From the NCBI GenBank assembly GCA_027448865.1, contig DAIDMR010000230.1, positions 1-41,301 of the forward strand: a stretch of 41,301 bases of DNA, given 5' to 3'. The position numbers and the translations under genes were made by a program. Source of the stretch: Vampirovibrio sp. Its GTDB lineage: Bacteria; Cyanobacteriota; Vampirovibrionia; Vampirovibrionales; Vampirovibrionaceae. Under the pieces are notes generated by a model. That model had not been told where the DNA came from and ran no database searches. It worked only from the letters and a program-made list of their open reading frames with translations. Positions 22,926 to 29,258 of the stretch are shown here, piece by piece (positions within the stretch are counted from its first letter, which is position 1; the number at the start of each line of letters is the position of its first letter).

Positions 22926-23253
22926 AGCCAAAGTCACTGGGTAGGTTCTAGTTTTTCGGTAAGAAGCTTCACAAGCCTATTTTTAGGCAGGTAAAAGGGC
23001 TTTTATCCCTAATTTTAGAACGCTTTTGGATTTAAGCCCGCTAGAAAGCTTATAAGCAGGCGCTTCAAGTCTTGGCATGCCCTAACACCTAAAGTCTCGC
23101 TTGCGCTTCTTCCTGAGCCTCCTAGCATGGGGCAAAATTTAGAAGCCTTTGGTTACTTTTAGAAACTACTTACGCTTGCCCTGTGTTTTCGATTTCTTAT
23201 CAACGGGCCAAACAGGCCAAGTTCCAAAAAAGTTCAACATTTAAGCAAAGGTC
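22926..23253. other. non-coding right end of the element
   Basis: About 330 bases without a gene. It contains the palindrome GCTTATAAGC (23048-23057) and two related motifs, TTTAGAACGCTTTTGG (near 23003) and TTTAGAAGCCTTTGG (near 23137), which could be extra protein-binding sites for excision or int expression in the circle. No clear promoter is seen. Confidence 0.4.
23215..23240 (+). promoter_or_regulatory. candidate integrase arm-type site, right
   Basis: Carries AAAAGTTCAACAT (23228-23240), identical to 5556-5568, with 22 of 26 bases shared overall. It lies 47 bases inside attR. Confidence 0.45.
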
Positions 23254-23357
23254 AGGAGAAACCAAAATGGCAAAACGCACGCCAGATGCGCATAACTCAG
23301 CGGTAGAGTGCCACCTTCACACGGTGGAAGTCGTAGGTTCAAGTCCTACTGCGCCCA
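23254..23357 (+). other. int: displaced 5' end of the integrase gene
   Basis: AGGAGA (23254-23259) is seven bases before ATG 23267. The frame reads MAKRTPD and then runs through the 70-bp core without a stop, in the same phase as the integrase frame at attL. Joining 23357 to 5435, as excision would, gives one 425-codon gene. In the integrated state this start leads only into a short dead-end frame that stops at about 23383. Confidence 0.7.
23288..23357 (+). repeat. attR: tRNA-Val remnant with encoded CCA
   Basis: Identical to 5365-5434, but the first two tRNA bases are A and T instead of GG, so the acceptor stem has two end mismatches. No tRNA promoter is adjacent. CCA follows at 23358-23360 and the old terminator at 23401. 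Not expected to be functional. Confidence 0.85.
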
Positions 23358-23400
23358 CCACTCTGTTACAACAAACAAACTAAGCCCCCCACCTTGAAAT

Positions 23401-23426
23401 AAAAGCCCCGCCAATAGGGCTTTTTT
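23401..23426 (+). terminator. original tRNA-Val terminator
   Basis: AAAAGCCC and GGGCTTTTTT around an eight-base loop, 41 bases after the attR remnant. It would have ended the tRNA transcript before the insertion. Confidence 0.75.
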
Positions 23427-23672
23427 CTGTTTTCAGGGCTCCACCGTTTTGAAACCTGAGAACCATCCTGATTTTGATTTGCTTGCCGTTTCACCACGCT
23501 GGGAGATACTCAATTCACTGTTCGGAATGTCTGCTCTAATAGCAGGCGTGGTTTTTCGGCGTCTTGGTAAACTACTTGGTAAACTATCTGTTTCTCGGGG
23601 GATTCCTTTCCAAATCAGGATATCCCCCCCACGATGTTCTGGAGGATAGACGACTACCCGCTAGGTTGCGGT
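23427..23672. other. chromosomal intergenic region
   Basis: No supported gene. A short direct repeat (TTGGTAAACTA twice, near 23564-23586) and a C7 run (23624-23630) are the only visible features. A 66-codon frame starting with TTG 23449 lacks a ribosome site. Confidence 0.5.
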
Positions 23673-24467
23673 TTAGCTGGATAAAGGCTGCCCGCCATAG
23701 GCCAGCCCGCTTTCATTGGTCAGGGTGCTACGGAGTTCCAGTAATTCCGGAAAAAAGCGGGTTTTAACCCCTTTTTGCAGTACCTGGGTGGCCAGGCCTT
23801 TTAAGGACTGCGACTCGGTGCCAATGGTCCTGGCCACCAGCGCCAAATGATGGGCCCGCCATTTGTGGAAGAGATCGTCAAAGTCCATCAGCGCCTCGGC
23901 CAGCGTGTGCAATTCCAGGTGATTGTGATAATCCGTGTAAATCTGGCGAACGCTGATCTGGCGGCGAGTCAGCAACTGCTCAAAGGCCTCTCCCAGTTTC
24001 GGGGCCATCTCCAGCAGCCAGTTAAAACCGGGCGACTCCATGCCGCTGCCTTGCCCCAGTACCTGTCGGATTTTCCCGTATTCCACAATACGGATGTGGC
24101 TGCCGATTAAATCCACCTGCTGAATCAGGAGCCGCTGACAATCGTGCACCAATCGTAAGCTTCTGAGCGCAGCCCACAGGTTGTCTTCGTTCATGGCCTT
24201 TACCAGCTCATTCAGCTCTTTCAGCATCAGTTTCATCCAAAGCTCAGAAGCCTGATGGGTCACCTGAAACAAGAGTTCATCGGGGCTGACTGTTTCAGCC
24301 GGTGTTTTTTGCAGACTGAGCAGCTCCAGGGTGCGCAGGTACTTCTCATAGTCGGTTTTACCCTCTCCAATGGGAAAGCCGGGGATGTAATACCGTCCCG
24401 TCACATCCGGATGGGGATTGGAGGCACTGAATTTACCCGTTGACTCACTATTCAGAGACTCACCCAC
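23673..24467 (-). CDS. tryptophan 2,3-dioxygenase family haem protein (variant substrate loop)
   Basis: 264 residues of the TDO fold, which oxidises L-tryptophan to N-formylkynurenine with a haem iron. The core residues are kept relative to the Xanthomonas enzyme: Phe67 and His71 in FQVTHQASELWMK, Tyr130 and Arg134 in EYGKIRQVLGQGSG, and the haem-ligand His207 in WRAHHLALVARTIG. The FFPELLELRSTL segment also aligns. The glycine-rich GTGGSSG loop that closes over the substrate is replaced by QSLKGLA (220-226) at the same spacing, so activity or specificity may differ. GTG start with AAGGGTG just upstream. No kynurenine-pathway genes are nearby. Confidence 0.85.
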   Translation of the reverse strand: MGESLNSESTGKFSASNPHPDVTGRYYIPGFPIGEGKTDYEKYLRTLELLSLQKTPAETVSPDELLFQVTHQASELWMKLMLKELNELVKAMNEDNLWAALRSLRLVHDCQRLLIQQVDLIGSHIRIVEYGKIRQVLGQGSGMESPGFNWLLEMAPKLGEAFEQLLTRRQISVRQIYTDYHNHLELHTLAEALMDFDDLFHKWRAHHLALVARTIGTESQSLKGLATQVLQKGVKTRFFPELLELRSTLTNESGLAYGGQPLSS

Positions 24468-24568
24468 AACGCACCCTTCCTCAATCTAATGAAATATATC
24501 CTATTATGCGATAAAAATGGCCCTGCTTCAAAGGAGGGTATTCTGAGAATAGGCGGAAGTTCAAGGGC

Positions 24569-25318
24569 CTAGGGCTTTCTGGCACAGCCCTTGCTGATGC
24601 GGGCCTCTACCTCGCTGGCCTTGGGTGAACCCAGACTTTTTAATTTCTCTAGTTGGGCCTTGGCCCGGGTCAGGTTACCCTGATTGCAATATTCAATCCC
24701 CAGCGCCACCCGGGAGTTATCCAGGCTCGGGTTGAGTTCCAGTGATTTTTCATATTCGGCAATGGCCAAATCGTGCTGGTTGGAAGATTGATAAGCCCAG
24801 GCCAGGGTGGCATGCGGGTAAGGATTTTTGGGGTCTAGGTCAATGGCCCGCTTGGCCTGCTCCTGAGCGTCTGACCAACGTTTCTTTTCGGCGTAGACCC
24901 AAGCCAGATTGGCATGGGCTCCGGCATTGCCAGGATCCAGGGCCACAGCGCTGATGAGATGGCTCTGGGCTTCGTCCCACATTTTTTGTTCGGCGTAAGC
25001 CCAGCCAATTTGCACATGACCCTGCACGTTGCGGGCGTCCGCGGCCAGAACGGTCTTGAACTCCTCGGTGGCTCCGGCCCAGTCACCGGCCTTGGCTTTA
25101 CTGTTGCCTGCGTCCAGATGGGTTTTGATAAATTTGGCATCGCCCTTGCCCGGCTCGGGGCTGGACGATCCGTCTGTGCTTTGGGAGGCAGGTTGTCCTT
25201 TGGGCAGGAAAGGCAGTTTTTCCAGAAGGTCACAACCGCTCAAACTGGCACTGACAAAAAGGGTAAAAAGGGCCAGAAGATATGCGTGGCGCTTTTGACT
25301 TGCTTGCTTAAATGACAT
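24569..25318 (-). CDS. TPR-repeat lipoprotein
   Basis: A 249-residue protein with a lipoprotein signal at its start: basic residues, the hydrophobic stretch YLLALFTLFVSASLSG and a lipobox Cys. A Pro/Ser/Gly linker follows. Then come about four to five tetratricopeptide repeats (for example GHVQIGWAYAEQKMWDEAQS, AHANLAWVYAEKKRWSDAQE), with typical W/L-G-Y-A-P spacing. It is likely anchored in a membrane leaflet and acts as a protein-binding scaffold in the envelope. ATG 25318 is selected because it places the signal at the N-terminus; the open frame upstream lacks this. It lies about 100 bases after the dioxygenase start on the same strand. Its partner is unknown. Confidence 0.85.
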   Translation of the reverse strand: MSFKQASQKRHAYLLALFTLFVSASLSGCDLLEKLPFLPKGQPASQSTDGSSSPEPGKGDAKFIKTHLDAGNSKAKAGDWAGATEEFKTVLAADARNVQGHVQIGWAYAEQKMWDEAQSHLISAVALDPGNAGAHANLAWVYAEKKRWSDAQEQAKRAIDLDPKNPYPHATLAWAYQSSNQHDLAIAEYEKSLELNPSLDNSRVALGIEYCNQGNLTRAKAQLEKLKSLGSPKASEVEARISKGCARKP

Positions 25319-25437
25319 TTTGGTCGACACTCCCAGAGCATTTGGGGAAACAGGCCAAGCTGGCAGGGCCAATGAACCTGACTCCAGATCACTCCTTTTA
25401 TTGTAGGGACTTTCTCGGTTTTTGCGCACAGGGAGTT

Positions 25438-26037
25438 CTAAAGTTCCTTTTTTCGACGGAGAACCATCAGGCGTTCGATGCCACGGCGGTTGCTGGCGGG
25501 CTGGCGTTCCTCCACGGAAATGATGTCAAAACCATGGGAAAAGAGGGTGTTTATCTCGTGCAACGTACTGCTGAACGGGGGGCCGTCAGGTTCCTCATGC
25601 TCCCAGAAAATGCCGATCAAATGGCCCTCGGGCTTGAGCAGGCCTGTGACGGTTTTAAGGTAGTCAGGGCGCTGATTGGGTAAAATGGCGCAAAAGCAGG
25701 TGTGCTCCAGAACATAGTCAAACCGGTGCGCAAAGGGGGAGTCTGGTTGTCCCAGCGTAAAAATGTCCATTTGCTGAAAATCGGCCCATTGGCCATAGCG
25801 CTGTTGGGCCTCCTGAACGGCGCTGCTGGCGTAATCGAAACCGGTAACCTGAAAGCCGTTCTGCCCAAACAGTGCCGCATCGTGACCGCCCCCGGCCCCC
25901 AATACGGCCATAGAGCCCGGTTTTAAAAATCCCGGTGGCGTCTTGATGAGTTCGACGAAATGCGGAGAGGGGCCCGCCAGATCCCACCCAGTGTTTTGGG
26001 TGATGTAGCGATTTTCCCAAAAATGAACATCCAGCAT
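25438..26037 (-). CDS. TPMT-family SAM-dependent methyltransferase
   Basis: A 199-residue class I methyltransferase. It begins with FWENRYITQNTGWDLAGPSP, the signature of the thiopurine S-methyltransferase family. This is followed by the SAM-binding motif VLGAGGGHDAALF, the acidic strand-2 end GFDYASSAV, and YVLEHTCFCAILPNQRPDY, which is also family-typical. Bacterial members methylate thiols, tellurite/selenite, thiocyanate or halides; the substrate cannot be told. The length is normal (about 200). The ribosome site is weak. It lies upstream of and on the same strand as the TPR lipoprotein, with about 120 bases between them. Confidence 0.87.
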   Translation of the reverse strand: MLDVHFWENRYITQNTGWDLAGPSPHFVELIKTPPGFLKPGSMAVLGAGGGHDAALFGQNGFQVTGFDYASSAVQEAQQRYGQWADFQQMDIFTLGQPDSPFAHRFDYVLEHTCFCAILPNQRPDYLKTVTGLLKPEGHLIGIFWEHEEPDGPPFSSTLHEINTLFSHGFDIISVEERQPASNRRGIERLMVLRRKKEL

Positions 26038-26160
26038 ATTGAAACCAATCCAGTGCTTTTGTTTGCTCTTTTTGACCCGGGCAAGCCCGTTACTGACTGA
26101 CAGCCGAATTAGTATATCACCGCCGGGAGCCTGAACACAGAGCCTGGATCCAGGTGGCGT

Positions 26161-26577
26161 CTAGTTTGAGCTTGAGTTGGCGGGGCTGATCGGTAGATCT
26201 GGTTTTTGCTGCAGGAACTGGTATGTGGCCGAAACAAAGTGAACCAGCGCCAGACAAAATGCCCCCGTAGCCACCGGGGGAATGGGCAGCAGCATAACGC
26301 CACCCAGGCTATAGCCCAACGTCCACATCATGTTTTTGCGGGGCTGGCCAAACAGTTTGTGAATGATTTGTGGCGGTTTTGGCGAACACGTTTTACGGCC
26401 CGTTTGTCCGGTTGAGTCCGTCTGTGGGCGTTTTCCCTGAAAGTGTACTGGTCGGCTGGTGGGTCTGGTCAAGTCCAGCCTATCAGAAATGACCGGCTCC
26501 TGTTTTTGCTTATAAGCAAACGGGGCGCCATTATTTTTAACGTGCCGTTGAGGACGAACGATTTCAATCCGAGTCAT
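26161..26577 (-). CDS. hypothetical membrane-anchored protein
   Basis: A 138-residue protein. The first 85 residues are basic, polar and probably disordered (KRPQTDSTGQTGRKTCSPKP). The next 35 form one or two membrane helices (TLGYSLGGVMLLPIPPVATG, AFCLALVHFVSATYQFL), followed by a short polar tail. No family recognised. The unstructured arm would face the cytoplasm under the positive-inside rule. No strong ribosome site. Confidence 0.5.
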   Translation of the reverse strand: MTRIEIVRPQRHVKNNGAPFAYKQKQEPVISDRLDLTRPTSRPVHFQGKRPQTDSTGQTGRKTCSPKPPQIIHKLFGQPRKNMMWTLGYSLGGVMLLPIPPVATGAFCLALVHFVSATYQFLQQKPDLPISPANSSSN

Positions 26578-26644
26578 GGTGGAAATCTGTAAATTCTATA
26601 GTTGTAAATGAAGCCACTTGAAAGGCTTGACATGAAGCCCTTGC

Positions 26645-26718
26645 TTGAACCCCTTAAAACTACACCAAACAAGCGACTCTGGCAAAACCCTTGTCGTCAG
26701 GATGTTACAAAGGTTTAA
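26645..26718 (+). ncRNA. possible third, short copy of the hairpin element
   Basis: TTGAACC (26645-26651) pairs with GGTTTAA (26712-26718). Between them are TTAAAACT, CAAACAAG, a CGAC/GTCG hairpin with GGCAAA in its loop, and GTTACAAA, in the same order as in copies at 4638 and 5130. A T6 run follows, so terminator activity is also possible. Confidence 0.35.
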
Positions 26719-26771
26719 ATCGTTTTTTGGGGGTCTCGGATGACCCTATTTTGCTGGAAACCCCTGGCTTA

Positions 26772-26981
26772 CTAGGCTCTACTCTTGAGAAAAGCGGCAA
26801 ATGCGATGTCTAGCAACCCTGTACCAACCAGCACAGTTCCTATCCATAAGGGATCGAGGCCATTCGCCTGCAGCAGCGTTCTGGCCTGCGCCTGAAAAAT
26901 CAGTATCCCGATTCCCAGAACCAGTGGCAAAAGAGAGGCCATCAAAAGCAGGGCGTATGCTGGAATCTTTTTGTCGGGCAC
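26772..26981 (-). CDS. small two-helix membrane protein
   Basis: A 69-residue protein with two hydrophobic segments (YALLLMASLLPLVLGIGILI and WIGTVLVGTGLLDIAFAAFL) separated by a short polar loop. GTG start with AGGAGA seven bases upstream. It lies 37 bases downstream of the exosortase gene on the same strand and is probably co-transcribed. Role unknown. Confidence 0.65.
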   Translation of the reverse strand: MPDKKIPAYALLLMASLLPLVLGIGILIFQAQARTLLQANGLDPLWIGTVLVGTGLLDIAFAAFLKSRA

Positions 26982-27018
26982 AGGTGCTTCTCCTTGTTCG
27001 TTATCGAGAATCCGGGGG

Positions 27019-28551
27019 TCAGGGCTTTCGGTGTAAGGTACTGAGTACCAGTGTAGAGAAGTCCTGCAAGGTCTCTATATGCCGCTTCCGGGATTCTGTA
27101 ACGCTCTGGGGCGGCAAGGGCATGGTGACGGTCACAACCTTCCAGTCAGACTGCGGTTTGCCAAAACGGGATTGCAGCACAGCCTTGTACCACTGCCACC
27201 GACTGGCCGTAATGCCGCTATCCCACTGGTACCAGAGGGCTTCATAATACAGCCTCCCCTCATACTCATACTGTATGACCGGAATGGCATAAACCCGCTG
27301 GTTCAGGGTCAGCTTGAACTGAGCCACCTGTTTGGGCTGAAGTCCCTGACCCACCAGGCATCCCCAAAAGTTATGAATGTACTCCGGAGATTCACTCTGA
27401 AGCACGGTCAGCAACAACCGTTGGCTGTGGCGGTGATATGCCCGATTGACAATTTGCGCGCCTGCCAGTGATTTTTTCTCGGCTTCCGATAGCGCCAGCT
27501 CCGACCCCTGCCAGCCTGCCAGTTGGTTGGGAACGCTTAAAGACGCTGGTGTTGGGGGGGTCAGTGGCACGTTCACCACCCAGTGAAAGGCGATGACACA
27601 GAAGAACAGACACGCCGTGATTCCGGTAATCAGGCTGTTTTTTCCGGGGGAAGCGGGATGCGCTGTGTTAGAATTCGGCTTTCCCGTTTTCCCCGGGAAG
27701 CGGGCTTTGAGCCAATGGCCACTTTCCCAGATGAGGTAGAAACCAATGGGCAGCAGAACATAATCCAGATTGGTGTGTATGGCCAGCGCTTGATCCGCGG
27801 AGGCGAAGTAGGCAACCAGCGCGGTCACGCATAACCGGATGCCGTTCAGAAAGAGCGCCAGAATCAGGGAAATGGGGATGAGTAAAGCCAGTTCCAGTTT
27901 TTGAAGTCCTTCAAAAAGCTGCTTGAGCAGCCCCGCGAAAATAAAACCGACCCAACTCTGGAGACCGCTACAATCGGCGGTGATTTCAAAGGTTTCCCCT
28001 TTAATGTACATCATATTCTGGTGGTAGGTGAGTGGAATAAACAAAGCGGAAAATTGGGTGGCCATCCAGGTTGAAACCAGTTGTAACGGGAGACTGATGG
28101 CTGTGTGGATTTCCGCGTTTACCACCGGCAGCAGAAACGCTGAAAACAGAAAATAGGGCAAACAATGCAGGAAACGCTGAAAGCCAAGCAGTGTCCAGCC
28201 GGAAAATGCAAGAATTCCCAAATAGCTCATCCAGTACAACGATTTAATATGCAAAAAGTCAAACAGGGCGTGAGCCAGCAGTACACCAGTTAACAAAGCC
28301 AGTCCTGTCCAGCTTGTGTTCAGGAGGGATAGCCCGGTAAGTTTTTTTTTGAGCGTTTCGCGTTTGAAGCCGTTTAACAGGGCAAACAGCAACACGGTTG
28401 CGCCTCCCAGCTGGATTAAATTGTGGTCCAGCGGGCGTTGCCAGAGTGTTTGCAGCCAGCTTGTCAGCACAGGCAGACTGAGAAGAACCAGTAAAGCAGC
28501 CAGTAACAGATGTTGCGGGACTGATTTTTTCCGAAATTCAGAAATTTTCAC
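27019..28551 (-). CDS. xrt: exosortase fused to an EpsI (DUF3485) domain
   Basis: 510 residues. The first 285 form the multi-helix exosortase domain, with the catalytic triad in its expected segments: Cys194 in ITADCSGLQSW, Arg239 in LNGIRLCVTALVAY, and His259 in AIHTNLDYVLLPIGFY. A linker and one more membrane helix (about 308-326) lead to a periplasmic EpsI-type domain (LAGWQGSELALSEAEKK, YIHNFWGCLVGQG, ALWYQWDSGI). Exosortases cleave and transfer proteins with a C-terminal motif, helix and basic tail, usually in species making exopolysaccharide. Fusion to EpsI is known in some subtypes. GTG start with GGAG ten bases upstream. It is divergent from a substrate-like gene and the polysaccharide operon. 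Confidence 0.9.
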   Translation of the reverse strand: MKISEFRKKSVPQHLLLAALLVLLSLPVLTSWLQTLWQRPLDHNLIQLGGATVLLFALLNGFKRETLKKKLTGLSLLNTSWTGLALLTGVLLAHALFDFLHIKSLYWMSYLGILAFSGWTLLGFQRFLHCLPYFLFSAFLLPVVNAEIHTAISLPLQLVSTWMATQFSALFIPLTYHQNMMYIKGETFEITADCSGLQSWVGFIFAGLLKQLFEGLQKLELALLIPISLILALFLNGIRLCVTALVAYFASADQALAIHTNLDYVLLPIGFYLIWESGHWLKARFPGKTGKPNSNTAHPASPGKNSLITGITACLFFCVIAFHWVVNVPLTPPTPASLSVPNQLAGWQGSELALSEAEKKSLAGAQIVNRAYHRHSQRLLLTVLQSESPEYIHNFWGCLVGQGLQPKQVAQFKLTLNQRVYAIPVIQYEYEGRLYYEALWYQWDSGITASRWQWYKAVLQSRFGKPQSDWKVVTVTMPLPPQSVTESRKRHIETLQDFSTLVLSTLHRKP

Positions 28552-28642
28552 CGGGTCAATGCTCCGGGCGCTCTTCTCAAGGGATCAGCGCGTTTCAAAT
28601 AGCTCGAACAGGGTATGATTTATTGGAAACCCTGTAAAAAGA

Positions 28643-28671
28643 TTGACATTTATAAAAACATGGATCAACAT
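28643..28671 (+). promoter_or_regulatory. promoter of the substrate-like gene
   Basis: Consensus TTGACA, 17-base spacer, then CAACAT as a weak -10. It lies 40 bases before ATG 28711 in the divergent region shared with the exosortase gene. Confidence 0.5.
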
Positions 28672-28710
28672 TCAAATGAGGGACTCTTTTTCTCTGTGGG
28701 CAAAATAAGT

Positions 28711-28947
28711 ATGAGAGGCATTGCTGTGAATCAATTTTTCAGAACCGCTGGTTTGCTGTGTACGGTAACCGTCCTGTTGCTCAGCGCCGTTACCCTGACT
28801 GCGGAAGCGGCTCCCGGGAATGGAAACGGAAATGCCAATGGACATGGTAATGGGAATGGCCCCAAAAAAACGCCGGGTCTGGCTCTGGTGGCGGTTGCCG
28901 CTTTGTCATCCGCCAGCTATATGGGTTACAAGCGGCTGAAGAAGTAA
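28711..28947 (+). CDS. tiny exported protein with exosortase-type C-terminal signal
   Basis: 78 residues. A Sec signal peptide (hydrophobic core LLCTVTVLLLSAVTLT, cleavage near AEA-A) is followed by a short Asn/Gly repeat (PGNGNGNANGHGNGNG). The C-terminus is KKTPG, then an 18-residue hydrophobic helix, then KRLKK. Motif plus helix plus basic tail is the layout of PEP-CTERM and PGF-CTERM substrates, but here the motif is TPGLAL, not PEP. The part between the two processing sites would be only about 22 residues. It is adjacent to the exosortase and is probably its dedicated substrate. ATG 28711 is chosen because it sets the signal peptide; the ribosome site is weak. Confidence 0.7.
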   Translation: MRGIAVNQFFRTAGLLCTVTVLLLSAVTLTAEAAPGNGNGNANGHGNGNGPKKTPGLALVAVAALSSASYMGYKRLKK

Positions 28948-29258
28948 ATAAGCTGGCTTCTAGAAAAAGTTAAAAAAAGGGGCTGCAGGGTGACTCACCG
29001 ATCGTTTGGATTTTAGCTGATTCGGCCCCGATTGAGTGACTGTTGACCACGGTGTACCCCATTCAGTGGGAATATGGGAGACCTCGAATAACTCCTGTAT
29101 TTAAAGGATAAAGTCTGTCTTTGCTTGAGACTAATATGAACATGACCGGTTGGGATCGGTGATTGACCGAACAACGTTCTTTAGCTCTGCTGGGGCTATC
29201 GCTCGTTTTTTCCCAAGCGAAGGGTTCAAGAACGGTCATTTGGGAGAGCTGGACAGCC
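28948..29258. other. leader region before the polysaccharide genes
   Basis: About 310 bases without a gene. GGGGC and GCCCC (about 28979 and 29024) and GGTGACTCACC can fold, so a structured leader is possible. I do not recognise a riboswitch. The Wzz-like frame is open from 29163 but lacks a ribosome site there. Confidence 0.4.

Larger units (their letters stand above)
5365..23287 (+). mobile_element. integrative element in tRNA-Val (satellite or phage-plasmid-like)
   Basis: About 17.9 kb between perfect 70-bp repeats of tRNA-Val, with a tyrosine integrase just inside attL. Cargo comprises two toxin-antitoxin pairs, a leftward early operon with DnaB and a replication initiator, RHH and XRE regulators, an HTH protein, and one tail tape-measure gene. 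Terminase large subunit, portal, capsid, sheath, tube and lysis genes are absent. No conjugation genes are present either. The best reading is a phage satellite or a reduced phage-plasmid that replicates itself but depends on a helper for particles. A decayed prophage is the main alternative, although the reading frames look intact. Confidence 0.85.

Noticed and set aside
23288-23360. Second functional tRNA-Val gene
   Set aside because: The first two acceptor bases are A and T instead of GG, leaving two end mismatches, and no promoter is adjacent. It is the attR remnant.
23449-23649. 66-codon frame after attR
   Set aside because: TTG start without a ribosome site, no recognisable domain, and it runs through a direct repeat and a C7 run.
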